NCBI GenBank assembly: GCA_030544215.1 | Contig: JARZZO010000011.1 | Span: 12,696,001 to 12,760,000 of the forward strand | Source: Zantedeschia hybrid cultivar | Taxonomy: Eukaryota; Streptophyta; Magnoliopsida; Alismatales; Araceae | DNA: 64,000 bases | Reading direction: 5' to 3' | Shown: positions 1 through 12,300 of the stretch, one piece after another | Layout: each line of letters opens with the position of its first letter | Numbering within the stretch: the first letter of the stretch is position 1 | Position numbers and translations under genes: made by a program | The notes under the pieces: generated by a model | The model's database searches: none | Told to the model about the DNA's origin: nothing | Seen by the model: the letters and a program-made list of their open reading frames with translations, nothing else

Positions 1-148
1 ATGTTTAACTCCCTAAATGCTCCTACGTCAAGTTTATGCCCAGGCTATCAGCAACTCTTATCCAACAAAAAGAGCATACAAGTTTCTGAGACCCAGCATT
101 ATGATGTGGGTCTAGCATAGACGGTAAACCATTTGCAGAGTATAGTAA
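1..148 (-). other. PRIN2 3' flank / probable 3' UTR
   Basis: Downstream of the PRIN2 stop. There is no coding potential, and no clear poly(A) signal can be assigned. Confidence 0.5.
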
Positions 149-343
149 TTAAGAGTTATCACTGTCTGTCCATTCTTTCCAGTCTTTGTCAACATGCCTT
201 CTAGCCCATAAAAATGCAGCTCGCGCAGCCTGAGGCCCACCAGGCAGCTCGCTTTCAGTAATTGCATCACCCATATCGATGAATGGCATGACCACCAGGG
301 TCCCAGGGCCCCCATACTCTGTATGCAAGAACTCACTCAAGAT
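149..343 (-). CDS. PRIN2: PRIN2 exon 3 (C-terminus)
   Basis: Codes for 64 residues plus a stop, starting ILSEFLHTEYGGPGT and ending KEWTDSDNS. The acceptor is GTGGACAG|ATC at 344. An ATG seven codons further upstream lies inside the intron and is not a start. This exon lies 14.9 kb from exon 2, but the protein match across the junction (GICAE-ILSEFLHTEY) leaves little doubt that they belong together. Confidence 0.94.
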   Translation of the reverse strand: MLSEFLHTEYGGPGTLVVMPFIDMGDAITESELPGGPQAARAAFLWARRHVDKDWKEWTDSDNS

Positions 344-3300
344 CTGTCCACAGTCAGGGCACATTGTGAGTCACACAGTTCAACGCTCATTCGTTTTTTC
401 TTGAACGTGCCAAAATCAAATTCAATTCACGAATTACTAAGACGAACTAGAAATATCACTCCCTGTAAATTTGACAATATGTTTCATGTATCGGCAAACT
501 AATGCATTAAGGGATTGTCTGGGTTACTTGGAAAAAGTGAAATCCTTAAACCTTGAATCACTGGTTTCAAAAACTAAAGGAAACAAAATCCCTGATTTCA
601 GCTTTTATTGAAACCAAACAGAATCAGGGATTCCTTTTTAAAATGGCCGACCCTGATTTTAGATTTCAGTATTTCACATCAATCCAAACAGAAAAAGAAA
701 CCAGAGATTTCAGTATTTTTATATCAACCCAATAGTAGGTGAACAAAATAGCAAAGGCTCGGAACATTTAAAGGAACCAAAAGTAAAGCCTAGTTTTCTT
801 CTGCAAAAGCAGAAGTATAGGAATACAAATATGAAGTTCTACATTTAAACAAATCAATGTCCTACGTCAATGGCAAACCAAAAATCATGTCTAGAATAAT
901 GAGAAGAAATTTTCATTGCATGAATGGCATTTGCTATATTCACTTAGCAACAAAACTACAGACTCTTTTCCTTCTACTCACTCAACAAGAATGTTTTCTT
1001 TCCTTATTCCAAAGAAGCAATGCAAATGCAAACTGCCAACAGGTAGGCAAAAATTTCCTTGCAAAATGACATGCGCTTGGAACATCTTTGGATAGAAAAG
1101 ATGTAAATGGATTGTTATTTTTGAAAGGCAAACTTTTGAAACATTTTACCAAATGGAAAATGCTGGTCATTATAGGACAAGCTAATACAGCTCTTTAACC
1201 ATCAATATGGATCTCATATACAACAATAACTTCACATGGTTTTTAATCCCAGGAGATCAAGATGTCTAAGTTTTATACTGAACCGATGAGTTTTCCTGAC
1301 CATCTAAGGCTAGAGACAATCATATTTATTTTCCATAGAAATTAAGGCAAGTGTCCATATCCAGCATAAAAGCACTATACGTAACTATATTACTCTCATG
1401 GAGCTTCTAGAATCACAGTGAAAGACATTTCTGCTCCAAATTCCCTCTTTACCTAGTCCAATTTGAGGAAGGCAGCCTCCTATTCTAGACTTGACAGGTT
1501 CCTTGTGTCTGTGGTCTGGGAGGAACATTTCCCTAGGCTCCACACTGAATGTCTTGCCTGGCCAGTATCCAATCACAAACTGATCCTTTTCAAGACCAAT
1601 AGTAGCAAGTTTTCCAGGCACATGTTCAGACTTGAGAAGTATTGGCTTAAGAAGGAGGGCTTCATGGATGCTGTTAGGAGGACATGAAAGGATGATAGGC
1701 AAGGTTGTTCTCACATGGCAACCTTGGTCTGGAACTTGAAGGACCTGAACGGGCTCTCATAGTGGGGAGCTTCTAAAACCCTACTGGCAAGGCAGCTAAG
1801 GACAATATCCTAGAAAATACTGTGGCATTGCATGAGTTGGGGGAGGTAGGCCTACTTGATGAGGAGGACAAGAACCTCAGAATTAAGCTTAAGGTGGACT
1901 ATGAAGAAATTCTTCTTAAAGAAGAAATGTATTAGAAGCAGAGATCCCGGAAGAGATGGCTAAAAGAAGGGGACAGGAACTCCGCTTACTTTCAGAGGAT
2001 TGCTTCGAGAAGACGAAGGATGAATCTTATTAGATTGAGGAATGATGACCATGTTATCTCTTAGTCGGAGGCCATTCAGAGGCATGTGCAGGATTTCTAC
2101 TCCAGGTTGTATACGGAGGAGGATTACTCCAGATCCTCTATTGCTAATGACCTTTTACCTCAGGTGACAACAGAAGAGAGGCTTATGTTGATTGCTCCGA
2201 GATGAGGAGGGTTGTCTTCTCTTTAGTCAGTGACAGAGCTTCTGATGCAGATGGTTTTCCTCTACTGTTCTTCCAAAACTGATGGGAGATAGCCAATGAT
2301 AATCTTTTCTTGGCAACATTGGAATTTTAGGAGGGGAGAGCACACCTAGGGAGTATTAATAAGACATTCTTGGTGCTTATTCCCAAAAAGGAAGGGGCAG
2401 ATTGCTTATCTGGCTATAGGGCTATCAGTCTATTGAACAGTATGTACAAGATTATTACAAAGATGCTTAACTTCAGGCTTGAAAAGGTGGCGGACAGAAT
2501 TATCAGCTGGAACCAGGGAGCCTTCATCGGGGGCAAGACAGATTCAAGAGAATTTTCTGGTTGTTCATAAATGTATCTTTGGTTTGAAGCAGCAGAAGAA
2601 TAAACGTCTGATTTTAAAATTAGGTCTTGAGAAGGCTCATGGTAGAGTTAATTGGGAATGTTTGTTTCAAGTTCTTATGAAAATGGGTTTTGGAGATAGA
2701 TGGGTGGCCTGGATCAGAGCTTGTCTGACTTCTGCTTCTTTTGCAGTCCTCGTCAATGGGGAACCCTCCGCTTCTTTCTACAGTGGGAGAGGGCTTTGTG
2801 AGGGGGATCCTTTGTCCCTGCTTCCTTTTTTTGTGGCTCACTTGTTGAGTAGAATATGGGACATGGCAGCTGTCGATGGATTGCTCACTGATTGTAAGAT
2901 CGGCAGGGTTAGGATATGTATAACCCATCTTCAGTATGCAAATGATATCATTTTGTGGCCAGACTTATTTTGGAGCTTTTGGATGAGGTCAGTGGACTTG
3001 GGGTCAATTTCCACAAGAGCAGCCTTTTTGAGATCCATGTGGGGACGAAGGCTTTGAGAAGGGTGGCTTTGATGTTAGGTTTCCAAATTGGTGACTTCCC
3101 TATCTCTTATTACGGTCTCCCACTTTCTCTGGGTGCTCTTCGTGCTCAGGACTGGCAGAGGGTGATTCATAAATTTCAGTGCAAATTGGCAGGTTGGAAG
3201 GGAAGATTGCTCTCATATGGTGGGAGGATGGTTCTATGTTAGTATGTATTCGACAATATTCCAGTCTACTTCTTGTTCATTTTCAGTGTGCCTAAGAAGG

Positions 3301-6300
3301 TTGCTAAAAGATTAGATTTCATTTGAAGGCAATTCTTCTAGCATGGAACTGAGACCATAAGAGAGGGGCTTATGCCATCAATTGGGAAAGGGTCTGCATG
3401 AGCAATGATAATGGAGGTCTTGGCTTGAAGGATGTTCATGCCTTCAATATTGCACTTCTAGCCAAATGGATGTGGAAGCTAAGAAGTTCAGATACAGGGA
3501 TGTGCAAGGAGATCATAGGTCTAAGGTATTACAAGAATTCCAAGAAGACCCCTACGAGATGCTGGAATAGGGAACCTTTCTCAGCTTCTCATTAGCCTCC
3601 ACGATGTTTGCTTGGATCCCACTATACAGGATGGATGGTTGTGGAAATGGGGGCCTAAAGGAAGTTTCTCTGTCAAGTCTGCATATTCCGTTATTACGAA
3701 TGGGGGCTCCACTCCCCTTTTACTAGGCTTGTGTGGTCCACTAAAAGTCCACTTAAGGTCCAGATTCGCATGTAGAGAATTTCCCTTGGCAGGCTACCCA
3801 TCACTAATAGGTTGGCCAGATTCATAGACAACATATAGAGATTATGCTGCCTTTGTGGTGAAGTTGAAGAGATGGCTGATCATCTATTTGTTACCTGCTC
3901 CTTTGCGTTAGAAGTATGGCAGTTGATCTTTGCCACCATTGGGCAGCAGATGCCGCAGGCACCCTCTATGGAGGAACTCCTTTGCAAGTGGAAGACGTAC
4001 AAGGTTCATAAGGATGACGGTCACATGTGGTGACTCATCCTCCATGCCACCTTTTGGGCTATTTGGGGCAAAAGGAATAGAAGAATCTTTCAGAATGAAG
4101 CTTTGGTTCAATACAAGATTGCCTCTTTTATTGGGGATAGAGTGAGGTAATGGGCCTCGATTTTGTGCAAAAAACTTACTTGTAAATCCTCCTTTTTTGA
4201 TATTTTGAGGGGTTTGCAAGTGGTACAACTTCTTGGTGCCTATCGTATAGGAGGACTCTTTTTTGGAACTTCATTTTGCTTGTACGCTTGTAATCTTCTT
4301 TTGATTTAATGGAATTGTGGTACTATCCACCTTCAAAAAAATTATCGTCTCCCCTAAATTTTCTCTGGTTTCTTTCCTGGTGGATTGCCGATAATGTCTC
4401 TGGGAAAAGGATGAGCCCACAAGTACTCTTCAGATCTGTAACAGCACAGTATTTTCCACCATTTGATAAAATCAGAAATGCCACTAGCTGGAGCCCACTG
4501 GGTGTCCAAGGTTGAACAGAAACTTTCAAATAACAGAGATACAATATCTAGGAGACTTTTTTTTATTTTAAGGACCCCTTTAGTCAATATAAACATCTTG
4601 ATGTAAACTTTTTGCACTTTACTTGAGTACATTATGAATAATTTTAATTAGGAACTGTTTTTTTATTTATTTTCAACACTGTATCTCTGTCCCCATTCAG
4701 GACTACTGTGGGCTGTTTTTTGTTGCCAGTGAAGGCAACGAAGGAAAGATGAGATGAGTATACTGCCGGAGGCCACTGCTACTGCTGCTGCCCCTGATGC
4801 TTATTATTGTGCCGACATAGCAGATTCCTATCGCTATGCTGCAGTCAAATTAGGTAATCTCTTTGGCTTTATTCTCCTTAGTCTACTCTTTCCCCTTTAC
4901 CAGAAACTAGCCTTAGCCAGGCTCAGATTCCTAGGACGAAGACGTAAACCAGTCAGAACTAATTTTGCCTCCGGTTCTGTTATTTGATTCCTTATTTTGA
5001 AAGGTGAATCCAGGGTCTTGACCGAGTAAACTTAGCAAGATGCTTGTCGTACATTTTTTGGAAATGCACTTGATCTTGATTTTTTGATTTAGAATTTAGA
5101 TTTGTATTTATGCCCTTTACCTGAATCAATCAGATGATTGCGTAGTTCTTAGACCCGATCCTGCTACCCATAAATGGAATAACGTTAATTACATCCTCCT
5201 AAAAGGAAAACCCTTGATTAATCGTCGGAAGATTAGAATAACACCCTTTAAAATGATATAAATGAAATATACAAGATTGCATTTGAAAAATGAATGAATT
5301 TCAGTTTTTATTTGAGAAGAAAACTATTTTTTTAGTTTTAGAGTTGAGTCTGCGCAGGGGTGCGCAGACTCAGCTTGCTTTTGATTTTATTTGATTATCC
5401 TTTGGAAAATATGGCAAAAGATTTGATTTTTTGATTTTTTATTGATGGATAATGATGAGAGACATTTTTTAGTCTTTTTAGAATGATATATGTGAGTTTA
5501 TTAAAAATTTGTTGAGTTTTTATGTTTGGAAGTGAACATGAAGTTGAGTCTGCGCAAGGATGCGGTTCGGGACCTAACCTAGCTATCTCTCCTATCGGAT
5601 TATTTGAAAATCCATGTTGTTTTTGTTCTTTTTGTTTTTATCTGGAGAATTATAGGTTGGTTTTATTTATTTTTATTTATTAGACTATGAGATCTTGGGA
5701 TTAGCCCTCAGGGAGTCCGGAACTTCGGATCAGGCGAAGATCCGAGTATATGACCTCTCTCCACTGACCTCGGTCAGAGTTAATTATGTCAAGCAACTGC
5801 TCGATAACCCTTGATTAACCGTCCGTTGATGCCCTTATAACATGCAACACCACTACTACAGACAGCATATGCATATGAAGATATGTTTTAGGTTAAGCTC
5901 TTGGCCTCACCCAAGTTTAGGATGGGTTTATAATTGATTGGGGGACTTTTTAAAAGGTTTTGGATTGACTCCGAGTTATCTGGATTGATTCTAAGTATTT
6001 TAGACCCATAAAGGTATTTTTGTAATTATGCCAAGTTGGAAGGTATAGGGGTATTATGGTCACTTTAAGTTTTTTAGCATTTTAGGAAAACTTGAAAACC
6101 CTTAGAATGTATTTTAGGATCATTTTAGACATATTTAAGTTATGGGGGTATTTTGGTAATTTTACCTTAAATCGGGTTTGTTAGACTTAGAGTCTATTTT
6201 TATATTTTTTGAGATTATTTATTTATTTTTATCATACTGAGGGTATTTTTGTAATTTCATTAAGTTCTAGGGGGCATTTTGGTCATTTTGGGGATTTTAT

Positions 6301-9300
6301 ATATTTTCAGATTTGGTTTCTGATTTTTACTGAATATTACTGATTTTTACTGATTTTTTTATTAATTTACTGATTTTTATTAATTAATTAAATATATGAA
6401 GGGCACTTAAGTCATATTTTTGGTTTTATATGATCTTCATATTTAGGTTTCTGATTTTTACTGAATATTACTGATTTTTACAGAAATTTTATGATATTCA
6501 TATTCATTTTATCCATTTTTAAATAATTTTTACAAGTTTTATTAATTAATTAATCATGAGGGGCATTTAAGTCATTTTTAACTTAAGTATACTTTTTATG
6601 AATCTATGTTTAGTTATGTATGGGGTGAGACCAAGATTAGGTTAAGAGAATGCACAGATTTTTAATTCAATTTTTAGAATAATTAGAAAATTAAATATAT
6701 ATATTAAAAGTATTAAAACATGATATTAATTATTTAATTTGATGACACACAGGCACACAGTTTGACATAGAATAGCCATTTTTATTTCAGCAGAACTTCA
6801 CCTTATGAAGAAGGCTTTTACAATAGACAGATCAGTAGAGCTTCCCCTTAGGAATGAACCTTAGGAAGAGAGTCCTCCGGGACGAGAGGATCCTCCGAAA
6901 CGCAGCAAACTCGGGTAAGAATCACCGAGTTTGGTCTTGAACGCAGTAGAACCTCTCCTTGGAAATTTCCCACCCTTTAAGTATATTAAGTATATGGAGT
7001 GGTATATGCCTTGTGTCTGTTCTTTGAGGACCATGGGGTCCTATTTATAGGCCCCAAATTGGGCCCGGTGGGGGGTGCCACCGGGGAAGCCCAAGGTGGG
7101 AGGTGCCCACCGGTTTCCTTCTCTCCCCTCCCCTTTTCTTTTCTTTTTTTTAATTCAAGAGGGGTGAGAGAAGAGAGAGAGTGGGAGTGGGGGGGGGGGG
7201 GGTCCGGTGGGCACCCCCACCGGTTCCAACCAGTGGGGGGTGCCACCGGTTTGGACCCCCCACCGGTTGGGAACCAGTGGGGGGGGGAGTAAACCGGTGG
7301 GGGGCTCCTCCTCCTTTTTCCCTCCCCTTCTTTTGTTTGTTTGGCTTTTGGCTCTTAATGAGCCTTTCCCCAATTAATTTCCTCATTTGGCCAAGTGTGA
7401 AAGGGGTTAAGATAAGGGATTAAATGGGGTTCTTTTAATGGGATCCTTAATCAAGTGTAAAAAGGATTTAATAACCCATTAACTCTCACTTTTAATTAAT
7501 CTCCCCCCCCCCCCCCCCCAATTATTTTTGAATTTCAAAAGAGAGAAGAGGGAGGGAACTCCCCCCCACCGGTTCCTCCTCTCTCTCTCCTCCCTCCTTT
7601 CCTATTTAAATAAAGGGGGAGAGAGAGAGAGGGGACCACTTAGCTCTTTCCTATTTTGGGCATAGTTCCACTTTGGGAGTTTGAAGATTTTCTTTTTTTG
7701 GGCTGCAGATTTTGGAGCCCTGTGGGACTGGTTTTTGGGTCTATTTGGACTCCTTATTGAACCCTATATTGGGTCCCTTATTGGGCCACTTTTGGACCCA
7801 TTATCCTTGCTATTGGGCCTCCATTGGGACTATTTTGGGCTCATTTTGGGACTGCTCCTAGTCCATTTCGGGACTGTTTTGGGCTCCTATTTTGCAGCAT
7901 TTGGAACATTTTTATTGCTGCATTTTAGGGCTCTCCTTTTGGGCCTCTTCATTAAGGTTATCAAGGAGATTTAGGGGCTGATCTTGGACAGCATATAGGA
8001 GTGATTCGGGGCTGTTTTTAGGCCTTTGCAAGAGCCTCGATTAAGACCTCTTGGCCTAGGTATGTTTCTTGCCCCATTGCCCTCCTAATATATGCATATA
8101 GTCCTATATATTCCCATGCATATAAGAGGGTCTTCATTTAACATCAACCCTCATATCATAGGTGCATGTTTATTTATTTTTGTTTTGCATAACAGTCTCA
8201 TACGAATATGAACATGTGCTATGCATATTTTCCATATCATGAGCTCACATTAATGTGAGCATATGCCATGTAGTTTTCTTTTTCGCACAATCATGTGCAT
8301 ATGCATGATTGAATAATACTATTGCGCATGAAAAATTTTCGGGTCAACAGATGCGCAGACTCGTTTGTTATCAAATGAGAATGCTTGAATTTACCTTGAT
8401 TTTTTAATTGGTAAGAGGAGTGGAAATCCCTTTATTAGTATTTTGATTGAGATGGATGACATTTTTTATGGAAATCATAATTTAGAATTTAGATGTCAAT
8501 TTGATTGTTTTTTATTAACAAGAAAGTCTTATTATCATTTTGTTTGTGTTTTTTAAATTTGAAATGAAGAGGCTTTAGATTTGATTTGCAAGGTATGAAA
8601 AATATTTTTTTTATGTTTTCTTAGTTGATTTCAGTAAAAAATACTTTAAAGACTTATGCTTTTTATGTTTCGAATTTGTAGGTTTTTAAAAGATGAGCAA
8701 GGTGTGCAAACTCAATTAAAGGGAGACCTCTTTTAAGTATTTTTTATATTTTGCAAAAGGCAAATTAAGGTTTTATTTGATTTTTTGATTTACAAGAAAT
8801 ATGTAGTTTTATCTTAAAGTTTTTTATTTTATTTTTTGAAGAATTAAGGTTGAAAAAACTTAGATTTTAACAATTAGGGTTGAGTCTGCGCAGGGGCCTG
8901 CGCAGACTCATCTGTTACAAGCCTATTTTTTACATTTTTGTGTAATTTCAAGGGAAAATTTAGCATTTTTTGTTTGGGTTTTTGCTTTGTGAAAAATATA
9001 GGATTTATCTTTGAGATTTTGACTTGATTTGAGGGGAATTTAATGGCTAAAATACCAGTTTTTAGAAATTTAGGGTTGAGTCTGCGCAATAGGGCGCATA
9101 CTCATTTGTTATAGAGCTTCTTTTAATATTTCTTATTTTTTCACAAGGGCAATTTGGGGTTTTGTTGGGGTTTTTTACTTATAGGAAGTATAAAGTTTTT
9201 TATTTGAATTTTTGGTTTAATTTAGAAAGAATTTACAGTTAAAAAATCAAATTTTGTGAATTTGAGGTTGAGTATGCGTAGGGGTGTGCAGACTTAAAAC

Positions 9301-12300
9301 AACAGCGCAAACTCAAGCCTGAAAATAGCTTTCTTGAGTTTCCTACATAGTTCAAGTTGCATTTAAATACATCAAGGGGTTAGTTTCAATCATTAAAGTT
9401 AGAATATGAAATCCGGAATCGAAGAAAACAAATTGTATCCCATTCCCAATCGAATTTCCATGATTATAAGTGCGCAGACTCAAAAATCTGAGCATAATTT
9501 CATATTCATACCTCTTTCAACCTGAAGTGATCCAAGAATCACTTTAAATTTGAGGAGGATAATACTGAGAAATCTAAAAAGTTGAGTATGGCTACATAAA
9601 GCCTTTTTCAAGGAATATTTCTTATGTAGGTTTTTTCAAGTAACATGATTTTTTCATGTTTATCCATTCTTTTTGGATCATTTTACAAAACATTAGAAAT
9701 GCTTAATATAATGATTTCAAGATGAATTTCAACCTTTCATTAAGGGAACCCAATGAAGGTTTAGGATCTTCATGAAGGATCATGCCATGAAATAACTCAA
9801 AGGACCACTTCCCTTAAAAGGGATATGTAACGGTTATGAACCATAGGGGTGACTGTAAAGGGGGGCGTGCCGAGCATCCAACCACTTATCCAAAAGGTGT
9901 CCTTAATGCCTTCGAGATGTAAGAAAAATCCACAAGGAGTAATCCAAAGCATCTCTATATTTGGGGAGCAAAGAACTCCACCAATTCCCTTAGAGGGTCA
10001 CATATAGCCATGAACCATAGAGGTAGCTGTAAAGGGGGGGCGTGCCGAGCATCCAACCACTCACCCAAATGGTGCCTTTAATGCCTTCGAGATGTAAGAA
10101 AAACCCATAAGAACTAATCCAAAGCATCTCTACGTTTGGAGAGCAATGAACTCCACCAACCTATTGAAACATTTGAGACATATCATCTAAATGAACCCAT
10201 AGCAATGGGAACATAAGAGTGATATTCTTTGTATGAGGGCTCTTGATGGATTACCCAACATTAGATTGTTGACACCCTTAGATTGGAATATCCTTCAGAA
10301 AACATCGGAAGAAACTTAAAATCTTAAAACATAGAACATTATTTCGGATTGAAATATTAAGAGCTTAATAACCTAAAGTTCAAGCTATTTAGGACCTTCA
10401 TTGGGCCTCAAAGAGACAGCCCTAGGCCCAATGAACCTCTGGACATATTGGGAGAGGATCAAAGAATCACCTCAAGCCCAAAAACCAAGCTAAAGGAGGT
10501 GCAGACTCAAAAACTGCAAACATGCGCTGAGTCTGTGTAGGGAGACGCAGACTCAGAACAATAAGCGCAAACTCAAAACACTGTAGCTCGCATAGGCGCA
10601 GACTCACTTGAAATCCGGATTTTTGGTGAAAAATGTGTTTAAACCTAATCAAAATGATGGAAAATAAAGTATAAAAGGTATAAAACCTAAAACCTTTATT
10701 TAAAATATATTTTTAATACATTTTCTTAAGAAAATATCATAAAGAACTTGAATATGAACATATGAAAAAACTTAAGCATATGTTTCTTCTTTTCCATAGA
10801 TCTCTCATTTTGGCTCCATGTTAGAAGGTTTATACTAAAAAAAACTCATCCCCAACTAATGAGGAAACCTCCTTAAGAACCTCTAGGGCCTAAACCCTTA
10901 GCGATTCAAGGGAAAAATCCTATCAAAATCGATTCGGTTATGAACATGAAAACAGAAACTTAGATCTTAAGATTCATGGAACTTGGGGGATTTCTCTTGA
11001 TGTTTGGCCTTGGAGAAGTATCATCCATAGAGGGAATGTACTCCTAAGGGACATGGAATGCCAAGCCATCTTGAAAACCTCCAAAACCCAAGACAAACAA
11101 AATGAAAATCAGTAAATGCAAAGTTCAGAAAACCGGGATAGCAACTTAGATTTCGGGTCATATCTCCATCTTTAGGAGGTTTTAAGGCTTGAGAAGACCA
11201 TTTCTATAAACTAGAAAGGCCCCTCTACCATCCCCACACAAAAAACACAGATCTTATGAAGGAAAAAATAACATAGAAAATACAAAAAAGCCAGCAGACT
11301 CACAAGAACAGAAAAATCTGAACATTCATTTTCATTTCTTTTCAATACTATGGATGAATATCAAGGGGGAGATAGAAACTTCTATGAAGATCAAAAGGAA
11401 GGAATACTTAAGAAAGAACATAAAGAACATGAATAAACCCATCACCCATCCCCACTCTACTTTGGAGAGGGGATGAGAAATGGGGAATGGCTTTAGAAGC
11501 CCCTTCTCTTGCTCTCTTCTTCTCTAACACTCTTCCTTTCTTTTTCTCTTCTTCTTTTCTTCTTTTTTCTCTCTTGAGATGTAGGAAATGGAAGAGAATG
11601 GAGGAGGGAGACGTACTCCTCCTTGGCCTCTCACTTTTCTTCTTTTTCTTTTTTGTGGGCTTTTGACTCCAACTCTTGCTTAGAGAAGATGAGGTTTCTT
11701 TTATAGATAAAGTTGAATTACTTTTGGAGGGTATATTAGGCATCCATTAGCCTTACATTAGGGATAAGAAACCCCACTTAAGAGCCACCCAATAAAGTCA
11801 CAATACTTGGAGAATCTTCATTGGCTTCCTTTTTGCTTTTCACTTACTCTCTTCTAGAAGTATCTTTTGAAAGGGGGACCACTTTCTTTTTCTTCTTATC
11901 CACCTTTGGGCAGATTTGAGAATGGGTCAAAGGGGTGAGAATATGACATGGGGGGGACCATTTGAACCCTTTTAAAGGCTGCCACGAAATTGGGCCTTAG
12001 CCTTCACTTTTTGGACCCAAAGTGACCCTATTGGGCATCTCTTTGCTTGAAACAATGGGCCGGGCCTACCCTTTGGATTTCTTCTTCATTTGGACCTAAA
12101 AATGATCCTTTTAGACTCCCTTTGGCTTGCAAAAATGGGCTTGGTTGCTTCCCATTAAATTCTTGACTTCGGCCTTTTTTGAACAATTGTTTGGATCTTT
12201 TCTTGCTTGAGATAATGGACCCGGTTGTGCCATTCAATTTCCCTTGACTTGGACCTTCTTGATTGATCTTTGGGGCTCTTGCCTTGTTCATTTTTTAGGC

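Larger units (their letters stand above)
5181..9500 (+). repeat. Array of ~195-bp units with palindromic GAGTCTGCGCA motif, split by an LTR-like insertion
   Basis: The motif GTTGAGTCTGCGCAGGGG followed by TGCGCAGACTC recurs at about 5344, 5543, 8881, 9077 and 9269, with decayed copies near 8700 and 9470. Spacing is 199, 196 and 192 bases. The AT-rich sequence between motifs is also alike: ATTTTTT tracts, then AATTTAGGGTTGAG. The 5561-8349 insertion interrupts the copy at 5543, leaving half of the palindrome on each side. More distant motif copies lie at about 10498-10610 and 11290. Confidence 0.75.

Noticed and set aside
1385..1714. 109-codon minus-strand frame
   Set aside because: Antisense of the LINE endonuclease fragment, which is readable on the plus strand.
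6986..7423. Overlapping Pro/Gly-rich frames, also seen at 63346-63715
   Set aside because: Same CCACCGG low-complexity sequence in both copies. No conserved start, and frames differ between the copies.
7681..7974. 97-codon plus-strand frame rich in Gly, Leu and Phe, resembling a membrane protein
   Set aside because: It translates a repeated TTTTGGGNC/GGGCC pattern inside the LTR-like repeat. Its hydrophobicity comes from composition, with no start context and no family match.
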